64,000 nt of DNA. It comes from Circinella umbellata (taxonomy: Eukaryota; Mucoromycota; Mucoromycetes; Mucorales; Lichtheimiaceae). The stretch lies in NCBI GenBank assembly GCA_025093555.1, contig JAIWNF010000048.1, positions 248,001 to 312,000 on the forward strand. The letters run 5' to 3'. Under the pieces are notes generated by a model. It had not been told where the DNA came from and did not search any database. It was given only the letters and a program-made list of their open reading frames with translations. A program made the translations under genes and the position numbers. This document shows, one piece after another, positions 39,168-50,656 of this stretch (positions are counted from its first letter, which is position 1; each line of letters begins with the position of its first letter).

Positions 39168-39542
39168 ATGGCTCCCAAGACTGATAAGCCCGCTGCCGGT
39201 AAGGCCCCTGCCAAGACCACTGAAAAGAAGGTCAAGGGTGACAAGAAGCGTAAGGCTACCCGTAAGGAAACCTACTCCTCTTACATCTACCGTGTCTTGA
39301 AGCAAGTCCACCCTGACACTGGTATCTCCAACAAGGCCATGTCCATCTTGAACTCTTTCGTCAACGATATCTTTGAACGTATTGCTTCCGAAGCTTCCAA
39401 GTTGGCTGCCTACAACAAGCGTTCTACCATCTCTTCTCGCGAAATCCAAACTGCTGTCCGTTTGATCTTGCCTGGTGAATTGGCCAAGCACGCTGTCTCT
39501 GAAGGTACCAAGGCTGTCACCAAGTACACTAGCTCCAAATAA
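39168..39542 (+). CDS. Histone H2B, intronless copy
   Basis: Core histone, single exon, 124 residues. N-tail [21 protein letters not shown], standard fold, end KYTSSK. Very biased codon use (GCC, AAG, ACC, TCC, GTC), unlike the intron-containing H2B at 33278. It is divergently paired with H2A and is the likely main S-phase H2B. From the tail-fold boundary ([11 protein letters not shown]) to the end it differs from the other H2B at only a few positions. Confidence 0.98.
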   Translation: MAPKTDKPAAGKAPAKTTEKKVKGDKKRKATRKETYSSYIYRVLKQVHPDTGISNKAMSILNSFVNDIFERIASEASKLAAYNKRSTISSREIQTAVRLILPGELAKHAVSEGTKAVTKYTSSK

Positions 39543-40128
39543 GCGATATTATCATTATATTCCCTATTTTTTTTTACAACTACGCGCCATTACAATACAA
39601 CAACACAACATATACTCTTCAATCAAATCAAAACAACACATTTTTTCCTACCCTTTTTTGTGTTTTAATTTAAAAACATAATTAACTTGTACAGAAACTT
39701 CCTTTTTTTATTAATTACAGCCATTTTTTTTCTTAAACATTCACCATCGTATTTTTTTTTCCTTCGTTTTATCTCTTTCATGGGTTGATCACGTTTGTTC
39801 ATATCTTTTTTTTTCTTTGCTTTTTTTTTGAATTGTAAATCAAATATACATAAAAAAAATCTTGTAATCTTCTTTTTTTATTTGAAGAAACATTTTACAA
39901 TCCAACTATTATTGTCTTTATTATCATTTTTGGTGTTTATTTGTGTGACTATATACAATTTATGAGTTTATTCTTGAGCATGTTAATATGTGTGTATAAT
40001 ATATGTGTATATAATGTATTGATGATGCTGTTGCTATGTTACCATATGCACAGGTATGTGTGTGATGACATGGATGTATTTATTTAATATATAAATTGCA
40101 AATGGATAAAGTTAAAAAAAATTATTAT
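39543..40128. other. Intergenic: convergent 3' flanks
   Basis: T-rich non-coding DNA between H2B and the SANT-like gene, with TATGTGTGTATAATATATGTGTATA-type simple repeats near 39985-40015. Nothing else seen. Confidence 0.5.
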
Positions 40129-41493
40129 TTAATCTTTTGAGACACAAATCTTTTCCAATTCGATTTCCAATCGTAATTGCTCCAACTTCATATGTTGCAT
40201 ACGTTCTTCATGTTCCATTCTTTTTGAAATAAGTTCCATTTCCATGACTTTTAGTTGTCGTTCTTCAGCAATTCCATCAGAAATACGATGTCTATAATAT
40301 AAAGAAAATGCATCATTATTATTATAATGGGTTTGATAAGCTTTTAGTATCTTATAGATAAACATGTGTATACTTAATGTAGTATTTTTCTTACCCAGTC
40401 TTTCGCCGTTTAGCAAAAGGTGATGGAGGCATATATTGGTCAGTATTATTATCGGAGATTCCAAATGCAGATCCTTTATCACTTTGCCAGGATTGAGAAG
40501 TGGGCTCTCCGATAGACGATGAAGAAGAGCGATGAGGTATCATGGTCGTATTAGATGATTGTTGATGGTGACAGTGATTGTGATGATTATGGTGTAATGG
40601 AGCATGACTTCCTGATAATACTTGTACTGATGATGACGATGCTGGTAAAGATGAAGAATGTAATGGAGCATGATGCGAAGTAGAAGATGGTGTTTGTGAA
40701 GTTTGTTGTTGTACTGGTGTTGGAGTAGGTGTATTAGAATTTCTTCGCGGCGATGGAGAAGAGTCAGAAATGGTTCTTTGTTGTTGTCGTTGTTGATCAC
40801 CACCATTTGATGAGGATGTTGGTGGTAAATGATCTTCTTTTTCGGTTGGTCCTTTGTTATTATTATTATTATTATCACTACTATTGTTATCATTGTTATT
40901 ATCATCTTTTTCTTTATTATGAATAGACTCATTAATCGCCGAAATAACAGATTCACCACTATGACTTTCAGCAAATACACGTTTACATCGATCAAAAAAT
41001 GCAAAATCTTTATGAATTTTTTCTATAACGTTATATAATTAATCAATCAATCTTATGAGTGAAATTAAATATTTAATTTAATATTATTTATACCTGTAAG
41101 TCTTGCTTTGGCTTGATCATCGTTTATCACATCAGGAGCTATTAATTGTTCATTCCATTTTTTAAATCGATTTTCCAACCAACGTACTTTGAACTTGATG
41201 GCTTCATGATACATAATATTACGAAATACTTCTTCTGCTACACGCTTGCTATAACCAGACTTGTTGTTTTTCCAACTTTCATAATGTCCTGGCTTCTCCA
41301 AATCGTTTAATAATACAGTAACATCGTCGTCTCGCCATTGAATATAACGTCGTGTTGATTCTTGGTGGTGAGTTGAAGAAGAAGTACTTTGGTTATGGTG
41401 AGATGCTTCTGATTCGTCTGTAGTTGTTGAAGAGGATGTTGGTGTATTCAAACCATAATTACTAACAGTTTGTGTAATGAAGGAATGCGTCAT
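40129..41493 (-). CDS. Uncharacterised protein: SANT/trihelix-like N-terminus, coiled-coil C-terminus
   Basis: Three exons on the minus strand: 41493-41094, 41022-40395 and 40291-40129; 396 residues. Residues about 45-125 read QWRDDDVTVLLNDLEKPGHYESWKNNKSGYSKRVAEEVF ... IKFKVRWLENRFKKWNE. This has the tryptophan spacing and helix pattern of Myb/SANT-like (trihelix) DNA-binding domains. A long low-complexity middle follows (Asn, Ser, Gln and His stretches). A basic cluster FAKRRKTG could be a nuclear localisation signal. It ends in a strongly charged coiled coil (GIAEERQLKVMEMELISKRMEHEERMQHMKLEQLRLEIELEKI). Such proteins often act as transcription factors or domesticated transposase DNA-binding domains. 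No function is assigned. Confidence 0.65.
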
Positions 41494-44370
41494 TGTTAAA
41501 TAGCTTCTAATTAAAATTCTCTTTTATATCAAGTATTGTTATGGAAAAAAAAAAGATTTAAAAAAAGGATAGGGAGAAAGAGAAAAAGAGGGGGGGCTGG
41601 AACTGGGTTTGTTTATTACAACTGGGTAGTTGTTTAAGTGAGAGAAGAAAAGGAGAATTTCTGAAAACTTTCTTGCTCAAATTTTCAATAGGAATTTATT
41701 AATTTGTCACGTCATTTTTTGTACTTTAGGAATCTTAATTTCGAAATTCATTGGTTCATATATGAATCCTAAATATCACTTGGCCTCTTCTCTCCCTCTT
41801 AATCTAGCTATAAAGCCCCTTTTTTTGAAAGAAAAATATTTTTTATAGGACCGTGTGATAAGATGATGTAAAATGATTATACAAAATGGATATATACATA
41901 TGAACCTGCTTGTAATTTCTAGTATACTTTTTTATAATACTTAGTCTGAGAGTAGACAGATATATTATATATGTAACAGAATGCGTATCACTATATCTTT
42001 GTTACTGTAATATAAAACATTCCCAGGATTACTAGTATTATTACTGAGAGAATATGAGATCACAACTATTTGGACCTAATTTCCTTTTCCGTCAAAATCC
42101 AGAAAATATCAATCAATCAATCAAAAAAAAAGAGATTAGGATAATCGCTTCCTTTTGAGGAATGAGAATATCAATTCATATTTTCTTTAAAAAGAAAACC
42201 ACCATCTCCTTCATAGTCTCTCGTAATATTAATATTTTCGCACGCACAAATAATAAGTATCTATCTAAAAGAAATATATATCAATATATTTATATTTATA
42301 TTTTCTTTTTTTACCATGATGGAACCCTGGCAAGTTAAATTCCTGAAAATAAAAGATAAAAAAAAATATTCTATTGGAATTTTAGACTTGGCTGCTTAAA
42401 TAACGAGGGAATGTTTGTTTTTTTATGTGGGAGAGAGTATAAAAAAAAAAGTTTAATATCTGTACACCTGACCCCTCGCTCTTTCATTTCTCCTAAAGGT
42501 TCTTTTCTTTTATACCGTCCCTGAAATAATAACATTATTAAATAACTATAACTATAACTTAAAATATTTTATTTTCTTTATTTTCTTGGTCATCTTGATT
42601 AGTACATTTCAGTCTCATCTCTCTTAATAAGTACTAGTATTTATTCGCTGTATAATTGAAAATAAAAATACAGAGACTTCATTATCACTACTAAATCTTT
42701 TCTGAAGAAAATTACATAATACTTCATCTTTGAGATTTATATTATGTATATTATTTTAAATATAGCATTATCTATATAGAAAAAGAATGCTCCACTCAAC
42801 AGTTAGAGTAACAAAAAAATAACTGTCTAAAGTTATCAATTAATAAGCCAACATTAGTAATCCTCAATTTTAACTGTCAATAGTACCGATATGAGCTATA
42901 TAATATATAAACCTACTGACTATTCCTATTTTTGTAAGCGTGATATGGCTGTACGATGGCACTTTTCTTTATTTTCTTTAAAATCTTGATAATTGCCAAT
43001 TTATTTATTCGCTGATATATATGCATACGTAGCGATAAGCAACCAAAAATAAATTAGATAATGAATTAAAAGGCGAGAGAAGTGTTCCGTTGGTATTCTT
43101 TCCTGATGAGAGTTATAAAATAAGAGCACCAAATAACCGCCGTGCATTAATGTAAAGTTGGTGACATTCTTATTACATTTATTAATATTATAAACATGTT
43201 TTTATATATAATACGTAGACAATAATTGGTTGCTTTTAGATATATCATAACAATTACCAATGTATATTATAGTATTATCTTCTACATGAAGAAAATATAA
43301 AGCAATCAGTCTGTTTATCACACCTTTTTTTGTACCCAACGATATAAGTTAAAATAATCAATGAGTGTCTTTTTCACATTTTTAATATATTTGTAGAAGA
43401 ATCACGATAACTCCGCTCGGGTTATTAGAACTTACTTATGCTATACGAGAAAGAGCAAGAAATTTTTTATTTATATCACACTCTTTTATTATGATATCAA
43501 GTATTAAGACTTTTACAATTGATCATCGAAGCACCGTGGTCTTAATTGAATATTTAACCCTTGTGAGACTGGAAATGTGATAGTAGTGATAATTTGAAGG
43601 CAGCGACTAAACCATCCTTTATCAAAACAATAATCTATAATTATATATTATGATGATCTTGTCTTTATTTAATATATAAACATGCACTGCTTATATAAAA
43701 ATGCTACTCTGCTACTGTAATATAACATCAATATCGTTTATTTATATACGTATATACTAAGAGCTAAATTAATATTGATGTAGTACAGCATGTCAAACTA
43801 TGTGAGCTCCTACTGATCTTCAACGGTTTTTATTGTGAATGATATTTACATATATATACAGAGCGAAATAATGATACCAGTATTTCTTTTATTGACATCA
43901 CTATATAATTTTATATTCCCCTTCTATAATTTGCTTGTAATTCTTCATTAGTATAACTATTTATTTTATACAGTGATGAAAATATAAAGGCTAGTTATAT
44001 TTTTTTGTACTCAACAATACTTTTTTTTTCTTTAATCTCACTAACAAGAATAAACACACTTTCGCTTTTATTACAAATTATTCTTTTAATCAATAAGTCG
44101 ACATCCTTTTCATGTTGCCACTTCCCTATTTTACTTGGTTATTTATACCTCGAATTTATATTCTTTTTCTTTTAATTATCTTGCAGGTCAAAAAACTTCA
44201 AACTGATTTACAATTCAGATTTTACAAATTAAAAAAATTGTATGTCGTCAACATTTGTTTATTATTAGTACTTCTTTTTATCCAAATCAACAAAAACCCC
44301 ATGGCAACATCCAAAAAAACAGTTTGAAAAAAACAAAAATAATAACCAATGATTATTTAGAAGAATTTTA
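41494..44370. other. Gene-free intergenic DNA
   Basis: 2.9 kb, AT-rich, with the SANT-like gene promoter at its left end. Imperfect TAACTATAACTATAACT near 42543. One open frame at 44112-44327 encodes a hydrophobic, then basic peptide without recognisable family. No RNA gene seen. Confidence 0.45.
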
Positions 44371-44443
44371 AGCCCTACGGGGGGGTCGAACCCCCAACCT
44401 TGAGATTAAGAGTCTCACGCTCTGCCGATTGAGCTAGCAAGGC
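44371..44443 (-). tRNA. tRNA-Lys (CTT)
   Basis: 73-nt cloverleaf on the minus strand. Acceptor GCCTTGC pairs with GTAGGGC plus a U discriminator. D arm contains TAGCTCAATCGG (A box), anticodon loop CTCTTAA gives CTT for lysine, and the T arm GGGGG TTCGACC CCCCC provides the B box. No intron. A T-run usable as Pol III terminator occurs about 30-35 nt downstream. It borders the gene desert. Confidence 0.95.
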
Positions 44444-44744
44444 TTTTTGTGCTTTTTACAACCTCGCGTATCAAGATAAACCTAAAATACAAGAAAATAG
44501 CATCAAAAGTAGATAATTTTATATAAATTTTTTATAATTAGTTAATTAGTATCCAGAGCTATTATTATTATTATTACTATTATGAAAACTAACTGAAAAT
44601 TATATGATAATAGGATTTTCAATATAATTAAAAAAAAAGTTTTTATATATAAAAATTATATCATATAGTACTTATTTACTATATATAAATCCTTTATCTT
44701 AGATAATATAAATATAAACTAAATATAAAAACATTAAAATAATC

Positions 44745-45060
44745 TCATATTGGTTACTTTCTAAATACACAAATAATAATTCTACCATAATGAAACTTTA
44801 TAACAATAAACAAGTATAATAATCAAACATAATTTATTTATTTATAATTATATAATATTGTATTTAATATACAATAGCTTCATTAAAGCAGTTATTTAAT
44901 ATTATATATTTAAATACAGCATATTTCACTACTGACATTTTGATATTTTATAGTGCATTTCAATAACTCTCAATATAGAAGAAGTCTGTCTTCTTTGATG
45001 TTACTATTCGATAGCTGTGTTGACATATTATCTACTATTAAAAGACGAATGGTCCTTACG
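44745..45060. repeat. Diverged copy of the inverted-repeat element interior
   Basis: By eye this resembles 47780-48430 in the same order: TTGGTTACTTTCTA vs TCGGTTACTTCTCTA, ATGAAACTTTATAACAATAAA vs ATGAAACATATAACAATAAA, CTGACATTTTG vs CTGACATTTCG, GAAGTCTGTCTTCT vs GAAGTCCGTCTTCT. Spacing between blocks differs by indels. Suggests an older, truncated copy of the same repeat family. Confidence 0.5.
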
Positions 45061-45135
45061 AATTTAACGTTTTTGGTAATTCATAAAACCCCGACAAAAA
45101 AAAAGTAACATTTGCTATAATTAAAAATTTGCTGT

Positions 45136-45366
45136 TTACTGATTATCTTGACAGCTAATTACTGTTGTTAGTAAAGGCACTCGATCCGAAATTGTTGTAA
45201 ATTGTATTAGTGTTATTGCTTTTTGGAACAGTGTACTAGGTATGTTATGTGGGGGTAACTGCTGATACATTATGTAGGTACTCTTGATGATCCATGTAAT
45301 CAACATTTTTCTTTCCATATCTCCAGTTCTTTTTCTAACTACATATTCTTCGATTTTAAAAGACAT
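45136..45366 (-). CDS. Orphan open frame, weakly cyclin-box-like
   Basis: 76 codons with an in-frame stop just before the ATG. The stretch ERKMLITWIIKSTYIMYQQLPPHN then IPSTLFQKAITLI has the spacing of a cyclin N-box helix 1-2 (R.ML..W......LP...LF.A...). It ends after TTVISCQDNQ, well short of a full cyclin fold. An upstream frame on the same strand (about 46000-45840) could be another exon, but no domain is evident. Probably a fragment, pseudogene or chance. Confidence 0.2.
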   Translation of the reverse strand: MSFKIEEYVVRKRTGDMERKMLITWIIKSTYIMYQQLPPHNIPSTLFQKAITLIQFTTISDRVPLLTTVISCQDNQ

Positions 45367-46423
45367 TATTGTTTAATATATCAAATATATCACAGACTGA
45401 TTTACACATTTTGGCACAAAATTCTATTTTAGCATGTATTATGCGTAACTACAAAGTGAGACAGGAAGATGTCATCAACTTCTATTAAAAATGAAATCGT
45501 GTCAAGAGCTACGTACAAGACAAAAAAGGCATTGCTACTTTTTTTAACAGCTTAAATATATACTATTACTAACGAGTTCTCAACGGGTAGCCTTCAGTCA
45601 AATGCACTTCAACTAAACAAAAAATAGTGAATTAATGGAAATAGAATTTTTCTGAACAAAGTGATCGATTCGAGCCATCTTATTAATTACTATTACTACT
45701 ATTCAATGAATTAACTATAAATAGTTATATACAACAAACGTTTCAGTGCCAATGGGACTCCACTACTCATCGACGCGTTACACTCTATAACTATCACTTG
45801 AATAAATAAAAGAAATGTTCGTCATAGGATTGAATTTGAAAACATAAACCGATAACTTTACCTAAATTATTGCTGCTGTCTTTGTTCGACCAATATTTTA
45901 AATGACTATACATAAGACACAGGATCGAATCTTTCAGCACGTCGGTATTTGCCTGCAATAAGGTGTACTTGCACATGGCCAACTCTATGTTGCTCTGTCC
46001 AGAGCAAAAAATCCAAATAATATATACATTGCTACCAATCTGTTATTATTTACTACCACAGCACCATCTACCGACAACATTGTATATTATGAGATACTAT
46101 TAACACCACCACCAACAGCATGAGCTGAACAAACTACAACTACAACTACTTAGACTTTTTGTTCACTGATTCACTGTCGTATATTTTTTGTTTCTTCTTT
46201 CGTATATTTTCTCTTTTCTCTCCCAATACGCTCTCCCAATACGTAATAATATATATTATACAATAAAAGAATTGACAGTTTAACATTATTTGGCGTATAA
46301 ATAGTAGATCAGGTTATTATATATAGTTAAATTTAGTGGTAAACTACAATAAGTAAAATGTTAAAAAAAAGAGAAAAAAAAGTTATTTTCTCTTCCAAAG
46401 TAGATTATTTCTTTTCCACAAAC

Positions 46424-46563
46424 TCATATATAAAGTATTTGTTTCTACAACCTCAATATAAAGCATTTGTTTCCATGACTTCATATAAAGCATTTTGTTT
46501 CTACAGCCTCAGATACAGCAGTATTTTTTTTCTACAACCTCTGATACAGCATTTTTTCCACAG
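46424..46563. repeat. Minisatellite, about five units of 28-30 bp
   Basis: Degenerate tandem units of the form ATATAAAGCATTTGTTTCTACAACCTC (27 bases, shown here broken as ATATAAAGCATTTG and TTTCTACAACCTC), the last two with GATACAGCA in place of ATAAAGCA. Confidence 0.75.
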
Positions 46564-46650
46564 CGAATGCGCAGCGAAACCGTATGCCGTTAAATGACCC
46601 GGAGCGAAGCGAAGGGGCTCATTTAGCCGAGTGAAGCGAGGCAGGAAGAG
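46561..46650. repeat. GC-rich island with inverted and direct repeats
   Basis: Abrupt GC-rich patch in AT-rich DNA. TAAATGA (46591-46597) pairs with TCATTTA (46619-46625) around a loop containing GGAGCGAAGCGAAGGGG. GAAGCGA recurs in GAGTGAAGCGAGG just after. Starts where the minisatellite ends. Confidence 0.65.
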
Positions 46651-46689
46651 GTTGATTTTATTAATAGTAAAACATAGTATAAGATATAA

Positions 46690-46860
46690 TATTCACATAT
46701 CTTATTGTCATTATTCATCATCATTAACAAATTAGAGGACTATTATTATTTCATACACATATATTAATAATATATTTATTTATTAATTAGAATTCAATAT
46801 AAATATTGTTAATATTTTTATTTAACAAACTTTAGCTCGATTATTGTTCTTTTAATTTAT
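46690..46860. repeat. Second diverged segment related to the element interior
   Basis: TATAAATATTGTTAATATTTTTATTTAA and ACAAACTTTAGCTCGATTATTGTTCTTTT correspond by eye to 48545-48600, where the same words recur with substitutions (AAACTTGAGTTCAATTATTG, then TTCTTTT). Confidence 0.4.
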
Positions 46861-47127
46861 TAATTTCATAATATTTAATACTGAGATGTACAATAGAATA
46901 ATAGTTTACTTCAGCAATAAAATATAATAAGAAATGATAATTCCTTTGAAACAGTGTTTATTCTTGAAAGATAAGATAAATATCACTATTCTATATATAC
47001 AAGTTGATCTATTTATATGAGTTGGTTGTGTGGTATTTATGGATCTGAACTTAACAGGAAAATAAGGTAAGTATAAAAATGATAACAGAATAAATCTTGT
47101 GAGAATCTTTCAGGTGTTTTATTATAT

Positions 47128-47187
47128 GGGAATGACTACGGGCGCGCCAATTCTGAGCCGGCACTTTAGTAATATGGTGCGCCCTTC
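47128..47187 (+). repeat. Left inverted repeat
   Basis: Contains GGCGCGCC at 47141-47148 and its one-base variant GGTGCGCC at 47176-47183, 35 bp apart. Confidence 0.8.
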
Positions 47188-49673
47188 ATCTGTTTTAATT
47201 TGCTTGCTTTTGTTTAAGTTTGCTATATGAAACATATCTTATTTAAACTGAATTTTCTCTACTTTAAATAAAAGAATTATGAATAAAAATATAACAGTCT
47301 GGTTGGATCATCATCATTCTTCAGTTGAATACTTTTTAATACTAAAAATATCAAGCCATTCGGAAAGCTATTAAAGATTGTTGTATCCAACACATATTAT
47401 TCATAAAGATAATTATTTGTCATTCTAATTATTAAAGTATAGTATGAGATAAATACGAGTAGTAAAAAATAGAAAGATGGGACTAAAGTAAAATATAGTT
47501 GAGAATCTGTTTATTCCTGAAATAAAATAACTACTCTTTTATATCTTTTCTAAATTATGTAACTATCTTATTTTATCTGATCATGGCTAAGCTATGCTTT
47601 ATACGAATGGATGAGAGGACCTATTATATTTGTTCTATTATAAATATTAATTCTAGATCATTATCTGAAACCGTTTATAACAGTTATTACTAATCTCATT
47701 CTTTCTTTGACGTTCCTGTGATATTCCTACCCACCATCAAAAATAAATAATAATAATATACACCGATCTAACTCAAACATAATAATATCGGTTACTTCTC
47801 TATTATACCATATTAAGCAAATCATACCAAATGAAACATATAACAATAAAAATATACCAATCACAATTATATACCAATAATAATAATAATATAAAACATA
47901 TCATATATCAATATACTGAAACTAAAACAACAAGTGAACCCATCATCGTAGGATAGGGAAATTATATACCAAAGAATATCAATATAGACTTAAAATTAAA
48001 TAATATAAAATCATCTTTTTTGATCTTGATACTTTATTCATAATAAAAGACTTAATCGATTCTCACAAGACTTATCTTTGTTGTCCATTTCTATTTCTAT
48101 CTACTTTTATCTTACCTTATTTATCTATTTTCCCATCCATACGACAGTTCCTTTTTTATCCAGATTAATAATAAGAACAAATCAAAGTAAATAATAGTGT
48201 ATAATTGGTTATATCTTTTATCCTTGACGGAATGATGTTTGACCGATTATTCATGAATGGATGGAATATATGTATTATTATGGTGGTTCACCATATAGCA
48301 TATCCTTAATTATACTTTGCTGACATTTCGTGTATTTCCCTATTTGGACCATGATTTATAAGAACACAGAAGTCCGTCTTCTATAATGATATAAGATAAC
48401 AGCTGCGTAGATATATCATATCGTCAACCGCTCAAAGTCTAATCTTAATATCATTAATCTTATATTCATAATTCACACGGCCATAACAAATATAAATCTT
48501 ACATATACACATATCACAATATATCCCACTGAAAATAAGATTCATATAAATAGAGATAATATTTTATTTTAATAAACTTGAGTTCAATTATTGTTCTTTT
48601 TTTTGGGTCTCGTTGACTTATTTACATCTCCTTTTATTTTAAATTTCTATTGATATAACAAAAATATACATATTAATTTCTTTTAATCTATTATATCCAA
48701 TGGGTCAAATCAAATTAAGAATTAATTCATATTCAATTTTTATTTTTACTTTCAAAGGCTTTAGTAATAACATATTGAAATATTTATGCAATGGAAATAT
48801 TGTATAAGTATTAATAATAGGTGTTGTACATATCAATATAAACTTGCTATTATGGGATCCATGGACCAGCAGGATTCTCCAACATAGGTTCATTGCAAAA
48901 ACAATAACACTTGAAGACTATGTCGCTATCTTTCATACAAAGTGTTCTTGTTCTTGACTCATTCAACAAGACTACACCAATATTTCATATGAGGATGCAA
49001 TATAATTCTTATTTAAGAATCAAAATCTTGACTCTAGAGTTTACGATCAGCCACAAGACGAAAATTATGCCTTTAAGAGAGATTTCTAAAAGCTATTGTT
49101 ATTCATATCAAATATGATTAATTTGATTTTTTTTATCGTTTTGTATTATTATATTTATGTCATCTTTTTTTTTCGTTATACTACGCATGACCCAATTTCT
49201 TTCTTCTTCCCTATTTATATGGTACTCTCTTACTTGGTAATTTATATTATACAGATTATTCCTTTATCCTACGTAATAAATGTTGATACATATTCTTTTT
49301 TTGAGCTGCTCATATAGCTCACCCATTCTATATTATAATTTATATATCCTTTTCTTGTAATTTCGTTTATTTATAGCACAAGCATTATATAGTACGTATT
49401 ATAGTTATATGCCTACAATTAGTGCCATTTTTTGATTTTTGTCATACTACTTTGCTCCTTTGCTATTGGCTTCTTTGTATCGTTACAGAAGTATACATAT
49501 TGCATTCTTTTATAACTTTTTACTCCAGTGATTTTTGAGTATATTTTAGGGCATAGAAATAGAAAGAAACTCTATGTTCAATTGGCACAATACGTTAAAT
49601 ATATTGTTAATAAGTATTGTTGAGATTGTGAATATTTTGAATAAGTGAAGAAAAAGGGTGGAGAAGGGTAGAC

Positions 49674-49763
49674 GAAGGGCGCGCCATGTTACTAAGATGC
49701 CTGTTCAAAATTGGCGCGCCCCTCGTTTGACTGTAAATTTTTGGCGCGCCCATAGTCATTCCC
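49674..49763 (-). repeat. Right inverted repeat
   Basis: Contains three perfect GGCGCGCC palindromes at 49678-49685, 49713-49720 and 49743-49750, spaced 35 and 30 bp. The 35-bp spacing is the same as in the left arm. TTTGGCGC (49740-49747) matches the E2F consensus. Confidence 0.8.
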
Positions 49764-50621
49764 AAAAAAAGCTTAAATGAAAAGTGTTCAGTATTTTATT
49801 ATAAGATTGAAATATTATGTAAGGTTGGTAAGCTAAGAAAAAACTTTAATTATAAATAGTATATACTATAGTGCTATGATGGATAATTAAATTAAAGTGT
49901 AACACTACAATAAACTTATATAATCTATATAAACCACATATATAAAGTCATGATTGTAGATAATTAGTAGCTGAAAGAATTACATTAATAATTTTTTAAT
50001 ATTTTCTTATAATCAATCAAATAATATAGATGTTTTTATTTATGAATTATTGAAAAGTATTAAAAATGAATAATAGTAGTAGAAATTATGCACATAACTT
50101 CAAATAGAGGGTGTACAGAATGTGTAAAAATAAAGCAGATAAGCAGCGGATAGATAGATAATAAAAATACTTATTTAGTTTTTGTATAATGTTTTTTTGG
50201 AAGAACTGGAGGCGTTTGAGGTTTGAGATTGACTATAGTATTAAGAGAGAATAATGAAAAAAGTAGGAATAGATTACCTGTTGCGAATAGCGGGTGCTTC
50301 AAATTAAGTTTTATACTCAATAACCGAACTATAGTTTACTGCATTCAAAAAGTTTCATAGCCAGCACCGTACGTCACTTTCCAGCATTTTTTTATAGATG
50401 AGCATGCAATCAAGGGTTGTTTAATAAAGTGATAACTAATGAGGCATTCAAAACTATAATACACAATTAGACATGCTTTCACACGCAAAAATGCATGTAC
50501 ATAATAGACTATTTGAGTATTGGCAAAAAAGTTTAAGTGTTCGTACAACAACAAAAATACTTGCTTTTTTTAGGCAGCCCAGAGCATATTATTTCTATGC
50601 ACCTATGGACCAAAACAAGTT

Positions 50622-50624
<3 letters not shown>

Positions 50625-50652
<28 letters not shown>
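50625..50652. repeat. AT microsatellite
   Basis: About 13 TA units. Confidence 0.9.

Positions 50653-50656
<4 letters not shown>

Larger units (their letters stand above)
47128..49763. mobile_element. 2.6-kb inverted-repeat element with GGCGCGCC-bearing ends
   Basis: Both ends start GGGAATGACTAY and run on into GGGCGCGCCAA, in inverted orientation. The homology continues inward to CGCCCTTC. The left arm is 47128-47187 (60 bp) and the right arm 49674-49763 (90 bp). The right arm holds one extra 30-bp module. The 2.45-kb interior has no long open frame, so the element is non-autonomous or decayed. No clean target-site duplication abuts the ends. A 10-bp TTTTATTATA occurs at 47117-47126 and 49795-49804, the latter 31 bp beyond the right end. 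Terminal GGG recalls MULE or Merlin elements, but the family is not identified. Confidence 0.7.

Noticed and set aside
39075..39491. 138-codon open frame antisense to H2B
   Set aside because: Antisense shadow of the H2B coding sequence.
46424..46563. Tandem units considered as a CRISPR array
   Set aside because: No distinct spacers; units are contiguous and degenerate, and the genome is fungal.
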